Below, piece by piece: positions 1 to 9,414 of a stretch of DNA of 64,000 nucleotides. Source of the DNA: Lewinellaceae bacterium (GTDB lineage Bacteria > Bacteroidota > Bacteroidia > Chitinophagales > Saprospiraceae); the NCBI GenBank assembly GCA_020636375.1, contig JACJXZ010000006.1, positions 248,001 through 312,000 of the forward strand, read 5' to 3'. The notes beneath the pieces are model-generated. The model did not search any database and was not told where the DNA came from. It was given only the letters and a program-made list of their open reading frames with translations. A program made the translations under genes and the position numbers. Positions within the stretch are counted from its first letter, which is position 1; each line of letters begins with the position of its first letter.

Positions 1-647
1 AATAGCAAACCCGCCCCTGGAGGGCTTAGGGGTAGCCATTTTTGATGGCAGGCTTACCATCGTCAACCGGTCTAGTTTTGATGGAATGGTTAGGGCTATC
101 CATTTGGAAGGTACTTCAGTTGACAAGGGGACGCCGAGCATATTCCTTAAAGGGAATGAAGCAGGGAATATTGAGGACGGCATTGTTATTATCAACTCAG
201 CCTTCGGCCCGATCAATATTCTGGACAACCAGTTCTTTTTTCATCAATATGGCATCCTTTTGCAAGATGCTTTTAGTACCTTCCAGTCCTATGTGATCAA
301 AGACAATGAATTGGGAATGGTAGCGGAAGGCCCGGGTTATCCCATCAGAGCCGGTATCCGGGTTTCCAACAATCCTTTCGTGGCTGACAACCGGGAAAAG
401 TCCATCTTAGACAATACCATCAATATACAGGATGAAAAAGGCTGTGGAAGCTGTGTTGCATTGGGGAGCTAAGCCAGCCCAAACCCTCGAAGTATTTAAT
501 ATACAAGGGCAGCCACTTGCCCGGTATACTTTGGATCCGGAAGCCCGGCAATACCGTCTGCCCCTAAACCAATTCTCAAGCGGCATTTACCTACTGCGCC
601 TTACCCTTGTCAATGGCAAAACCCTAACAGCGAGGCTGGTGAAATAA
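1..647 (+). pseudogene. 3' end of a secreted beta-helix-like T9SS cargo gene, frame broken
   Basis: Reading frame 2 is open from the window edge to a stop at 470-472 and encodes a beta-helix-like, Asn/Ile-rich stretch (residues such as NILDNQFFFHQYG and ILDNTINIQ). Frame 3, from about 432 to 647, encodes a T9SS type A sorting tail (LEVFNIQGQPLARYTL, then SSGIYLLRLTLVNGKTL and a terminal LVK). The usual start of the sorting domain (the YPNP region) is absent between the two parts. I infer one gene that lost the join by a deletion or frameshift, or an assembly error at about 430-475. The 5' end lies outside the window. Function unknown beyond being a cell-surface or secreted protein. This part is more AT-rich than most of the window. 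Confidence 0.55.
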
Positions 648-660
648 ATTGATTTACTGT

Positions 661-698
661 CAGGCCTTGCTGAAGCAATTTCGCTTCAGCAAGGCCTG
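661..698 (+). terminator. Strong rho-independent terminator
   Basis: A perfect 16-bp inverted repeat (CAGGCCTTGCTGAAGC at 661-676 and its complement at 683-698) with a 6-base loop, followed by CTTATTTT. It lies 13 bases after the stop of the preceding T9SS gene and 14 bases before the next start codon. Confidence 0.85.
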
Positions 699-712
699 CT
701 TATTTTACAACT

Positions 713-2458
713 ATGAAAAAATTTTACCATCTCATCTTTTTCCTGCACTTATCAATTCTATCTTTGGCTCAGTTGCACGACTATACCTGGGTTTTAGGAT
801 ATGGTGGCGGCCCTGCTACTGCCGATAATGATACTTTTGGCTTGTCCATCTTGGATTTTACTGGGGAACAGCTTTTTATTAGTGACAATCAAGATGGAGA
901 GTGTAATTTCAGAAGTAACAATGTTAGTTATAGTGATTCAAATGGAAAGTTAATTTTAACTTCAGACGGGCTAAATCTATATAATGGGGCATTTGAGGTT
1001 TTGAACAATGGCGCAAATTGGTTCTCTGGGTCATTGAGTGGAGGTTGGCGTTATCCACAATCAGGATTAGTTTTGCCAGCACCTAGTAATGAAAATTGGC
1101 ATTATCTTCTAAACCTTGAAGTTGGATATGCTCAAATACCATCCCTTGAAATAATTGGAGAAGGTTTATTCCTTTCCATATTTGAAATCATTGACAATTC
1201 TGGATATGGAGAAATATTAATTCGTAAAGAATCTCTGCTTAAGGATACAATTGATGTTGGCAAGTTAAGCGCTTGCCGCCATGCGAATGGCCGAGACTGG
1301 TGGGTAATAATACCAGAGTGGGAAAGCAACCGATACCACCGTTACTTACTTACACCCTTTGGTGTGGATACAGTCGGCATTCAGGAAATCGGCGAGCCGG
1401 TGCCTTCTGGTTTGGGGCAGGCTCTTTTTTCGCCGGATGGCACTAAACATATACGCTATAATGGGATTAGTGATCAAGAAGGTGAGTATACTACTATTTA
1501 TGATTTTGACCGCTGTACCGGAGAATTAAGCAACTTCCGGCAGTTTAACTATCCACAGGGCGGCCCTGCTGGAGGTGCTGCCTTTTCCAAAAACTCCAGG
1601 TACCTTTATACGACTTCTTCTATTTATATCTATCAGTACGACCTCTGGGCGGACGACATTGAGGCCAGCCGCACTCTTATTGCCGAATACGATGGCTACC
1701 TCAATTTCCTGCCTACTACCTTTTACCAGGCGCAACTTGGGCCGGACGGCAAGATCTACATTTGTGCTTCCAACGGCGTACGCAGCCTGCATGTCATCCA
1801 CAACCCGGATGCCGCCTGCCCGGCCTGCGGGGTGGAGCAGCATGGCATCGCCCTGCCCACCTACAATGCCTTTTCCATCCCCAACCAGCCCAACTACCGC
1901 CTCGGCCCCATAGACGGCAGCCCCTGCGATACGCTGGGCATCGACAACATCCCCCTGGCGCGCTGGCGCTATAGCCAGGATACGCTGGCGCCGCTGCAGG
2001 TACAGTTCACCGACCTGTCCGACTATGAGCCGGCTGCCTGGTCCTGGGATTTTGGCGATGGCGCCGCCAGCGCCGAAGCCAACCCCCTGCACCCCTTCGA
2101 AGCCCCGGGCGCCTATGAGGTTTGCCTGACGGCCAGCAATGCCAATGGCAGCAGCACCCAGTGCAAGGAGCTGGTATTCAGCCCTCCGGCAGGTTCGGAT
2201 GAGCCGTCGCTCAATGGGGAAGCCGTCCTTTTTCCCAACCCCTTTGATGCCCATCTCAGCCTCTCGCTGCCCCCCGGCTGGCTGCCCGTCCATGCCAGCT
2301 TACGGCTATTCAACCAGTTGGGGCAGCCGGCAGGGCAGTGGCGGCTGCATGCCGGGGTGAATACTTTTGAGGTGAGGCATCTGCCGGGCGGCGTGTATTT
2401 TTATGTGCTGGAAGAAGGAGGGAAAGTATGGCAGCAGGGGAAGGTGGTGCGGCGGTAA
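713..2458 (+). CDS. Secreted PKD-domain protein with T9SS type A sorting domain
   Basis: 581 residues. Residues 1-19 are a signal peptide ending in LSLAQ. The middle (about 30-390) resembles the WD40/propeller-like 'PKD domain-containing' surface proteins of Bacteroidota, with recurring phrases such as FSPDGTKHIRY and QLGPDGKIYI. A PKD domain spans about 405-490 (AWSWDFGDGAASAEANPLHP). The last 80 residues are a T9SS type A domain (LFPNPFDAHLSLSLP and LPGGVYFYVLEEGGK). The predicted fate is export across the outer membrane by T9SS. The DNA of the first 600 bases is visibly AT-rich, while the PKD and sorting-domain part is GC-rich like the rest of the window, so the gene may be a mosaic. Ligand unknown. 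Confidence 0.85.
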   Translation: MKKFYHLIFFLHLSILSLAQLHDYTWVLGYGGGPATADNDTFGLSILDFTGEQLFISDNQDGECNFRSNNVSYSDSNGKLILTSDGLNLYNGAFEVLNNGANWFSGSLSGGWRYPQSGLVLPAPSNENWHYLLNLEVGYAQIPSLEIIGEGLFLSIFEIIDNSGYGEILIRKESLLKDTIDVGKLSACRHANGRDWWVIIPEWESNRYHRYLLTPFGVDTVGIQEIGEPVPSGLGQALFSPDGTKHIRYNGISDQEGEYTTIYDFDRCTGELSNFRQFNYPQGGPAGGAAFSKNSRYLYTTSSIYIYQYDLWADDIEASRTLIAEYDGYLNFLPTTFYQAQLGPDGKIYICASNGVRSLHVIHNPDAACPACGVEQHGIALPTYNAFSIPNQPNYRLGPIDGSPCDTLGIDNIPLARWRYSQDTLAPLQVQFTDLSDYEPAAWSWDFGDGAASAEANPLHPFEAPGAYEVCLTASNANGSSTQCKELVFSPPAGSDEPSLNGEAVLFPNPFDAHLSLSLPPGWLPVHASLRLFNQLGQPAGQWRLHAGVNTFEVRHLPGGVYFYVLEEGGKVWQQGKVVRR

Positions 2459-2466
2459 GGGCGGTT

Positions 2467-4368
2467 TTACCGCATATACTCCCAAGCCGTCTGATACTTC
2501 CCTTCCCTTTCACAGTAATCCAGGAAATCCCCGTAAAAGCCATCATTTCCAATGGTGGCGCTGTCGCCCACCACGACCAGTTTTTTCCGGGCCCGCGTCA
2601 TCGCCACGTTCATGCGGCGGTAATCTTTGAGGAAGCCGATCTCGCCCTTGCCGTTGGAGCGCACCAGAGAGATGTAGACCACGTCGCGCTCCTGCCCCTG
2701 AAAGCCGTCGATGGTGTTGATCGACAGGGGCAACTCAGCCAGGACAGCATCTTCTTCGATCGCCTTCTGCATGAGCAGCACCTGCTCCCGGTAGGGGGAG
2801 ATGAGGGCGATAGAAGGCAGGGGGCCGCCGTTGAAGGCCTCCCTGAGCAAATAGAGATGCTCCCGCAGGATGAAGAACTCCTCCGGGTTGTAGCGGCTTT
2901 TGTACTTCTCCTGCACCTTCTCCTCGAAACCGCAGCCGGCGGTGTCGATAAAGGACACCGGCGTGTCGTCGGTTATTTCCAGCCTGTGGTTTCGGACGCT
3001 ATCCGCCGCTTTCAGTGCATTTTCGTAGAAGCGGCGGTTGGAAAAGTTCATGATCTGCTCGTTCATACGGTACTGCACGTTGAGCAGCCTGACTTCCGGG
3101 AGGCGCAGGAGCAGCTTTTCGATCAGCGTCACGTCGAGCCCCCGCTTCTGCGCTTCGCGGGACTGCACGGTGGGCGGCAACTGGAAGGGGTCGCCCGCCA
3201 GGATGACGCGGGAGGCGCGGGTGATGGGAATCCAGGTTGCCGGCTCCAGGGCCTGGGCGGCTTCGTCGATAACGACGGTGCGGAATTTCAGGCGGTCCAG
3301 CAGTTCATGCCCGGCGCCCACCAGGGTGGCGGTGATGACCTGGGAGGCAGCCAGGATCTGGTCGATCAGGCGGTCCTCCAACTGGCGGGCCCAGGCGGAC
3401 AGCTCGTTGGCTTCCTGGTGGAGCTGCCGCCGCTCAGCACGCTCCTCGGGGCCGAAGCTGCGCTTGTAGCGCTGGGCCCGGCGCCGCGCCTCGGCAGCCT
3501 GTAGCTTGACCTTCTTGATGTTCCTGGCTTCGGGATGCTGGGAGAGCTTCATCTCCAGGGTATGGCTGATGATGCTCTCGTCCACCCGGGAGATGTTGCC
3601 GATGCGGGTCACCTCCAGGCCGGCGTCCGACAGGCGTTCGGTGAGCAGGTCGGCGGCGGTGTTGCTGGGGGCGGTGACGAGGATGGTGTTTTCGGTTTGG
3701 GCCAGCAGCCTGACGGCATGCACCAGGGTGGTCGTCTTGCCGGTACCCGGCGGGCCATGCACCACGGCGACATCCTGAGCGGCGAGGATGTGGTTGACTG
3801 CCTCGTTCTGGGAGGCGTTGAGTTCAGGAATTTCCACAGGGTTGTTTACCGGGGCGAAGCGCGGGGGCTGCTGCCCCATCAGGATGGCGCGCAGTTCTGC
3901 CAGGCGGCCCTTTTTGGCTTCCCGCACTTTCTTCAGCGCCTTTTCCATCTCCTGGTAGGTGGTCTCGTCGAAGAGCAGGTCGACGCCGATCAGGCCCAGC
4001 CCCAGCCAGTCGGGCAGGTCTTGGGCGTTGAGCACGACCTTCATCCGGTTCTTGTCGACAAACTGTATGACGCCGCTGCGCTCGGGATGCTGCACGGCAG
4101 GCTGGCGGGTGTACAGGTTAACTACCTTGCCCGGGCGGAAATGATGAGGATCGCCTTCCGCCGCATTGCGCTCCACGATGACAAAGGCGCGCTCGCCATA
4201 CGTGTAGCCGCTCTTCGCTACCTGCAGGGGGTACCAGGTATAGCCCCTGGCCTTGCGCTCCTCCAGCGGCAGCCGCTGCACGATCTGTTTGAATTGCTCC
4301 AGATCCTCCTCCTTTTCCAGTTGCAGCAGCTCGGAGAGCTCCGCCAGTTCCTTCAGTGCTTCTGACAT
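2467..4368 (-). CDS. SF1 DNA/RNA helicase, IGHMBP2/SMUBP-2-like
   Basis: 633 residues. Superfamily 1B (Upf1/DNA2-like) helicase with the N-terminal beta-barrel/stalk seen in bacterial IGHMBP2-like proteins. Motifs: Walker A GPPGTGKTT at 205-213; Walker B DEAAQ at 368-372; motif III GDPFQLPPT at 392-400; then INTIDGFQGQERDVVYIS (motif V) and RRMNVAMTRARKKL (motif VI) near the C terminus. Family knowledge: ATP-dependent 5'-3' unwinding of nucleic acids in the cytoplasm; the physiological role in Bacteroidota is not settled. Its stop lies 9 bases from the end of the convergent upstream gene. The promoter side faces a microsatellite-filled gap shared with the divergent ABC transporter gene. Confidence 0.93.
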   Translation of the reverse strand: MSEALKELAELSELLQLEKEEDLEQFKQIVQRLPLEERKARGYTWYPLQVAKSGYTYGERAFVIVERNAAEGDPHHFRPGKVVNLYTRQPAVQHPERSGVIQFVDKNRMKVVLNAQDLPDWLGLGLIGVDLLFDETTYQEMEKALKKVREAKKGRLAELRAILMGQQPPRFAPVNNPVEIPELNASQNEAVNHILAAQDVAVVHGPPGTGKTTTLVHAVRLLAQTENTILVTAPSNTAADLLTERLSDAGLEVTRIGNISRVDESIISHTLEMKLSQHPEARNIKKVKLQAAEARRRAQRYKRSFGPEERAERRQLHQEANELSAWARQLEDRLIDQILAASQVITATLVGAGHELLDRLKFRTVVIDEAAQALEPATWIPITRASRVILAGDPFQLPPTVQSREAQKRGLDVTLIEKLLLRLPEVRLLNVQYRMNEQIMNFSNRRFYENALKAADSVRNHRLEITDDTPVSFIDTAGCGFEEKVQEKYKSRYNPEEFFILREHLYLLREAFNGGPLPSIALISPYREQVLLMQKAIEEDAVLAELPLSINTIDGFQGQERDVVYISLVRSNGKGEIGFLKDYRRMNVAMTRARKKLVVVGDSATIGNDGFYGDFLDYCEREGKYQTAWEYMR

Positions 4369-4507
4369 TTCATCTTTATTGGATACTATACCTAAAACCC
4401 GTTTGCTGCAAATCAGTTCAACATAACCCGATGGCCAAAATACCTTGATTCAAATCGAGATAAACAAATACAGTTGTACACCCAGGCAACGGCAAGCGTT
4501 CCCAGCC

Positions 4508-4675
4508 CATTTCCATCTATCTCCATGTATCTCCCATTTCGACCCATTTCCATGTATTTCCATCTATCTCCTCCACCCATTTCCATATATTTCCATGTAT
4601 CTCCATGTATCTCCATGTATCTCCATGTATCTCCCCTTTCGACCCCTTTCAACCCATTTCCATCTATTTCCATCA
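4508..4675. repeat. 10-bp microsatellite, unit CCATGTATCT (GGAGATACAT on minus)
   Basis: Fills the divergent gap 4369-4748. About four perfect tandem CCATGTATCT units lie at 4590-4634, flanked by degenerate copies (CCATCTATCT, CCATTTCGAC, CCATATATTT). One strand is pyrimidine-rich, the other purine-rich. The same unit family recurs at 52186-52275. The frames open through it give repetitive MEIHGDTW-type peptides and are not credible genes. Confidence 0.85.
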
Positions 4676-4748
4676 GCCCCCACAACCAACTTCACCCGAC
4701 CTTGCCGAGGGGCACAACCATCTCCCCTCCCTATCTGTATATTAAAAT

Positions 4749-6590
4749 ATGTTTCGAAGACCACCTCTGTCCAATACCGACGAAGAAAGAACGGACCTGC
4801 GGGAGCAGTTCGCCGCCCTCCGCAACCTGCCGCGTTTTTTCCGCCTCATCTGGCGGGCCAACAAATATATGGCCGTTGGCAATGTCGTGCTGCGCCTGCT
4901 CAAATCGGCAGTGCCGCTGATCACCCTCTACATCGGCAAGGAGATCATCGACGAGGTCATCGGCCTGATCAACGGGGAAGTCGCCAGCACGGGCTACCTC
5001 TGGCTCCTGGTGGGCCTGGAATTCGCCCTGGCCATCGTTTCCGACCTGCTCAACCGCGGCATCACCCTGCTCGACAGCCTGCTGGGCGACCTGTTTGCCA
5101 ACAACACCTCGGTGGAACTCATCCGGCACGCCGCCCGCCTCGACCTCTACCAGTTCGAGGACGCCACCTTCTACGACAAGCTGGAGCGCGCCCGCCGGCA
5201 AACGACCGGGCGGACCATCCTCATGTCGAACGTGCTTTCCCAGGTGCAGGACATCATCACCGTCCTCTTCCTGGGCGCGGGCCTGGTCGCCTTCAACCCC
5301 TGGCTGATCCTCATCCTCATCGTTGCGGTCATCCCCTCCTTCCTGGGCGAGACCCACTTCAACCAGCGCACCTACTCCCTGACCCGCAACTGGACGCCGG
5401 AGCGGCGCGAACTCGACTACCTCCGCTACATCGGCGCCAGCGACCAGACCGCCAAGGAGGTCAAGATTTTCAACCTGGCCGACTTCATCGCCAAACGGTT
5501 TGCCTTCCTGTCCGACGAATACTACAAGGCCAACCGGAGTATCGCCGTCAAACGGGCAGCCTGGGGCAGCGTGCTCTCCGCCCTGGGCACCTTATCTTAC
5601 TACGGCGCCTACGTTTTCATCATCTTCCAGGCCATCAGCGGGATCATCACTGTAGGAACGCTCACCTTCCTCGCCGGTTCCTTCGAGCGCATGCGGGGTT
5701 TGCTGCAGAGCATTATGAGCCGGTTTTCGCGGATAGCCGAGGGCGCCCTCTACCTGCAGGACCTGTTCGACTTTTTCGAAATCCAGCCGGCCATCGTTTC
5801 CCGCCAGGACAGCCTGCCCTTCCCCGAAAAAGTAAGGGCGGGCTTCACCTTCGAGAACGTCAGCTTTAAATACCCGAACAGCGAGCGCTGGGCCATCCGC
5901 AACCTGTCCTTCCACCTGCAGGCCGGCGAAAAGCTGGCCCTGGTGGGAGAGAACGGCGCCGGCAAGACCACCCTGGTCAAATTGCTGGCCCGCCTCTACG
6001 AACCCTCCGAAGGGCGTATCCTGATCGACGGGGTGGACATCCGGGACTACAACCTCCAGAGCCTGCGCGACAGTATCGGCATCATCTTCCAGGACTATAT
6101 CCGCTTCCAGATGAAAGCCGGGGAGAACATCGCCATCGGCAACATCGAAGAAGTAGTCAACATGCCGCTGATCGAGAGCGCCGCCCACAAAAGCCTGGCG
6201 GATACTGTGGTCGACGAGCTGCCGGACCGGTACGAGCAGGTACTCGGCAAGCGCTTTGCCAAAGGCGTAGACCTCTCCGGCGGCCAGTGGCAGAAGATCG
6301 CCCTGGCGCGCGCCTATATGCGCGACGCCCAGCTGCTCATCCTCGACGAGCCCACCGCCGCCCTCGACGCCCGCGCCGAACACGAGGTCTTCCTCCGCTT
6401 TTCCGACCTCATCCAGGGCAAAACCGCCGTGCTCATCTCCCACCGCTTCTCCACCGTCCGCATGGCCGACCGCATCCTTTTCCTGGAGAACGGGCAATTG
6501 CTGGAGCTGGGCAGCCACGAAGAACTGGTGGCCATGGGCGGGAAATACGCGGAGTTGTTCCAGTTGCAGGCCCGGGGGTACGTGGACTGA
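4749..6590 (+). CDS. ABC exporter, fused membrane and ATPase domains
   Basis: 613 residues, a type IV (MsbA/multidrug-like) half-transporter that would work as a homodimer in the inner membrane. Residues about 30-330 carry the hydrophobic membrane helices; the nucleotide-binding domain starts near 360. Walker A GENGAGKTT at 400-408, ABC signature LSGGQ at 509-513, Walker B LLILDE at 529-534 with the D-loop (ALD), and an H-loop SHRFS near 564. Substrate not deducible. A preceding N-terminal soluble stretch (about 25 residues) is usual for this group. The start ATG at 4749 follows an AT-rich spacer. The gene stands alone, followed by an inverted repeat. Confidence 0.93.
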   Translation: MFRRPPLSNTDEERTDLREQFAALRNLPRFFRLIWRANKYMAVGNVVLRLLKSAVPLITLYIGKEIIDEVIGLINGEVASTGYLWLLVGLEFALAIVSDLLNRGITLLDSLLGDLFANNTSVELIRHAARLDLYQFEDATFYDKLERARRQTTGRTILMSNVLSQVQDIITVLFLGAGLVAFNPWLILILIVAVIPSFLGETHFNQRTYSLTRNWTPERRELDYLRYIGASDQTAKEVKIFNLADFIAKRFAFLSDEYYKANRSIAVKRAAWGSVLSALGTLSYYGAYVFIIFQAISGIITVGTLTFLAGSFERMRGLLQSIMSRFSRIAEGALYLQDLFDFFEIQPAIVSRQDSLPFPEKVRAGFTFENVSFKYPNSERWAIRNLSFHLQAGEKLALVGENGAGKTTLVKLLARLYEPSEGRILIDGVDIRDYNLQSLRDSIGIIFQDYIRFQMKAGENIAIGNIEEVVNMPLIESAAHKSLADTVVDELPDRYEQVLGKRFAKGVDLSGGQWQKIALARAYMRDAQLLILDEPTAALDARAEHEVFLRFSDLIQGKTAVLISHRFSTVRMADRILFLENGQLLELGSHEELVAMGGKYAELFQLQARGYVD

Positions 6591-6651
6591 CCGGTGGCCG
6601 GCCCGAAATTTCCCTATCTTGATCTGAAATAATTGTTATCTGGCCACCGGT
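6590..6651 (+). repeat. Inverted repeat after the ABC exporter, possible terminator
   Basis: ACCGGTGGCC at 6590-6599 pairs with GGCCACCGGT at 6642-6651, and the next bases extend the symmetry (CCCGAAATT against TTCGGGAAAT). The loop is long and there is no clear T run, so it is a weak terminator candidate. Starts on the stop codon of the ABC gene. Confidence 0.4.
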
Positions 6652-6746
6652 TCGGGAAATTCAGGCACCCAACCGAAAAACACCGATTGTTATTTACCGG
6701 ATTATGCCCATATGCCGCAACCTATGTGTTCTACTGTGAAACTGCT

Positions 6747-6871
6747 AAGTAAGCGGACACAATCAGCGTAACAATATAACAATGAAGCCATATAACAATT
6801 GCCCCAGGAATAGAGCTGCCAAACTACGCTTTCGAAGCACCATTAGTTACAATAAATGTGTCCAACTACTT
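6747..6871 (+). repeat. ~125-bp inverted-repeat element, copy A (MITE-like)
   Basis: Ends carry imperfect terminal inverted repeats (AAGTAAGCGGACACA left; the right end complement reads AAGTAGTTGGACACA). The reverse complement of 54258-54386 matches it along its whole length with only scattered differences, including the core CATATAACAATTGCCCCAG and GCTTTCGAAGCA. It occupies the gap 6591-6926 between the ABC exporter and the next gene, in which no gene was seen. No reading frame; no clear target duplication. Confidence 0.8.
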
Positions 6872-6926
6872 TATGTGTACCTATGTGGTTAAACCAACGG
6901 CCTGAACAGGCGCTAAAAACCATTCC

Positions 6927-8810
6927 ATGAAAGCACTGCTCCCATACTTCGCCCTGCTGCTGCCCTTTATGGCGCTGGCCCAGCCCACGTTGCCGGACAG
7001 CCTCCGCCGCATCGTCATCCTGCAGCCTGCCGGCGAAACCGCCGACGGCCTGCCGGAAATGGCCGCCGTGCCGGATACCGCACAACTGCACCGAACCGCC
7101 ATGCAGGCCATCGGCGGCACTTTCGCCCGGGAGATCATCGACCTCTATTTCCTGGCGCAGGTGTATCTTAAAAACAAGGGCAAACGGAAAGCCATAGAAC
7201 CCGCCTACCTGGCCCTGACGCAAAACCAGGGCGGCTATGCCCGCTTCGGCTTCTACCTGCAGGGAGAAGGGCCAATGCCCCATACGCCTTATATCGATAT
7301 CGTAGAAAACACCATTCAGGCGCCGATGGACAGGCTGATGTCCTTCACCCAGCTCTACCCACACGAGATGGGGCACGTGATCTACCGCCTGCTCAGCTCC
7401 GATTCCACCCGCGAGGAAAAGTCGCGCAGCGTGGATATGCACTACTTCCCGGTGATGACCGACTACGGCGTGGCTTTCAACGAAGGCTTTGCCGAGCACA
7501 TCGAGAACGCCGCCCGCCTGTTCGAACCCAACGACAGCATCAAGGCAGGCATCTTTGCGGATATCCGGAAGGCGCAGGAGAAAAAGCCGCGCTACATCCG
7601 GGGCTTTGAGAACGACTTCCGCCAGCCCTTGCGCCTGGGCTATTACAAGGCCACGATGATACTATGGTACCAGCGCCTGGAGGACCTGCGCCGCTACGAA
7701 CAGGGCATGGACGGCACCGTCCGATTCAAAAGCGAAAGCCTGGAGCAGGGAAGCATCGAGGATCGCCTCACCTTCCGCAACAGCGGGCTGGTGTTCACAA
7801 CCGAGCCCCGCAACCGACCGCAGTTGCTGGCCACCGAGGGGGTGGTCAGCCATTTCTTCACCCGCCTGCTGGAGAGCAAACTGCCGACGGCCTACCGGGA
7901 ACCCGAATTTTACCGGCCCTTCCTGTATGACACCACCCTTCAGGCAGGCAATCCACAAGAGCTGTTCCCGCCTCTGCAGAACCTCTTCCTCAAATACTTC
8001 GCCGTCCTGCACGAATTCGTCGCATTTGAGCACTCCGGAAGCGCCCAGGCCCTCGACTTCCTGGAGGGCTACTGCCGGGCTTTCCCGGAAGAGAAAGAGG
8101 CAATGGAGCAGGTATTTCAGAACGCCTTTTCCGAAAGCCACCGCTACCTGCCGCCCGAGGTTTGGCTTATGGCCAAGGGCCACGAACACCGCCTGCTGCT
8201 GCTCGACGCCTTCGGGGCGATCACTGTGCCGGTTTATACGTTCGACCTCAACCGGGCGGAACCCGAAGACCTGCTCACCCTGCCGGGCATGGACGAACAG
8301 GATGCCAAAAGCATCCTGAAACACCGCTGGAAGCACGGTTTCTTCCACAGCCTGGCCGATGCCGCCGCCGCAGAAGGGCTGTCCGCCGAAGGACAGGCAG
8401 CCCTGCGCGCCGCCGCTTTCGACCAGCCGTACTTCGACGCCCTGCCCGAACCGCAACTCGACATCACTGCCCTGCTCATCACGCCCGTAAAGCGCCTGCT
8501 GCTCCATGCCCTGCCCTACCTGGCGGCGATCTGGCTGCTGGTTTTTGTGTTATCCCGGGAGGAAAGGCCGCTTTCCTATAAGGCATTGGCCGGGCGGGCG
8601 GTGGGTTATGCCCTGTTGTGGCTGCTGTTTGTCACTGCCGGCCTGGGCACGCTGGTCGTGAGCAGCCGGCCGCTGACGTGGTTCCTGCCGTTCCTCGCCT
8701 TGACCTTGTTGCTGGCGGTTGTGATTTACCGAAAGAAGCCGGGAGCATTGCGGCGGAGTTTGGCGGCTATAGTGGCGATGGGATTGCTGGTGGGTTACAG
8801 CCTGGTATAG
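6927..8810 (+). CDS. Exported gluzincin-like metalloprotease with HhH domain and C-terminal membrane helices
   Basis: 627 residues. Signal peptide 1-19 (ending MALAQ). A zinc-site motif HEMGH lies at 146-150 and a downstream NEGFAEH begins near 185, matching the HExxH plus distant-Glu layout of gluzincins (family inference). About 430-490 is a helix-hairpin-helix unit of the ComEA/T2SS-K kind (LNRAEPEDLLTLPGMDEQDA). Residues about 520-627 form roughly four membrane helices, so the protease-like domain should sit outside the inner membrane, anchored at its C terminus. I do not recognise a named family for the whole protein. It stands alone between repeat DNA on the left and a mobile-element region on the right. 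Catalytic activity is inferred from two motifs only. Confidence 0.72.
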   Translation: MKALLPYFALLLPFMALAQPTLPDSLRRIVILQPAGETADGLPEMAAVPDTAQLHRTAMQAIGGTFAREIIDLYFLAQVYLKNKGKRKAIEPAYLALTQNQGGYARFGFYLQGEGPMPHTPYIDIVENTIQAPMDRLMSFTQLYPHEMGHVIYRLLSSDSTREEKSRSVDMHYFPVMTDYGVAFNEGFAEHIENAARLFEPNDSIKAGIFADIRKAQEKKPRYIRGFENDFRQPLRLGYYKATMILWYQRLEDLRRYEQGMDGTVRFKSESLEQGSIEDRLTFRNSGLVFTTEPRNRPQLLATEGVVSHFFTRLLESKLPTAYREPEFYRPFLYDTTLQAGNPQELFPPLQNLFLKYFAVLHEFVAFEHSGSAQALDFLEGYCRAFPEEKEAMEQVFQNAFSESHRYLPPEVWLMAKGHEHRLLLLDAFGAITVPVYTFDLNRAEPEDLLTLPGMDEQDAKSILKHRWKHGFFHSLADAAAAEGLSAEGQAALRAAAFDQPYFDALPEPQLDITALLITPVKRLLLHALPYLAAIWLLVFVLSREERPLSYKALAGRAVGYALLWLLFVTAGLGTLVVSSRPLTWFLPFLALTLLLAVVIYRKKPGALRRSLAAIVAMGLLVGYSLV

Positions 8811-8931
8811 GGGCAGGGAGGGAAGCGCCGCCCGGGTGAAATTGCCGCAGGTGCTGTTGCTGGATTCGCCGGCAGTGCGCGCCACAGGGAGGAGAAGCAT
8901 TAGCACACGCTGCCGGCAAATACGGCCTGGA

Positions 8932-9414
8932 TTATCGGGCCTTCACTATCTTCCGGCTGGACAAGACGTTGTTCTCTTCGTCAATCACCTGGAAGAGATA
9001 TACGCCGTCCGGGTAATCCAGCGAGAAGGAAGCTTCCGTCCGCAACCCCGAATTTTTGGCAACGTACAGGACCTTTCCCTCGCTGTCCATTATCCTGACG
9101 AAACAACTTTCAGGCAAAGGCGCCGAAAACAAGGCTGTAAAAGCGCCGCGGGTCGGGTTCGGGTAGATATTCAATGCGATGTCCTCACGTACATCCCTGA
9201 CATTGCTGACCACGTTCGGAGAAAACTCCACGACCAGGCTTCCGTATATGGAAGCAATGCCGTTGCCGCCGGTTTCTACATAATTATGCGCGACGGCGTA
9301 GAATGTATGGGCACCGGGAGAAACATTGTAGACTCGGGTATGAGAAAAAGAATTGGCATTGAGGTCGTCGTCTACGGCTTCAACGCCAATGGCCCCGTCA
9401 TTGCTGTTTGACTT
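8932..9414 (-). pseudogene. C-terminal stump of a T9SS-secreted protein
   Basis: The minus frame is open from the edge of the 9415-9666 element down to the stop at 8932. It encodes a domain ending in HTFYAVAHNYVETGGNGIAS, then a T9SS type A tail (IYPNPTRGAFTALF, YPDGVYLFQVIDEENN). No credible start exists near 9414: the first in-frame start-like codon is a GTG at 9231 in the middle of the domain. The upstream part of the gene is not found beyond the element. I infer truncation by insertion or deletion at 9415. Confidence 0.7.

Noticed and set aside
4413..4685. 90-codon minus frame with MEIHGDTW repeats
   Set aside because: It is a translation of the 10-bp microsatellite; no start context or domain.
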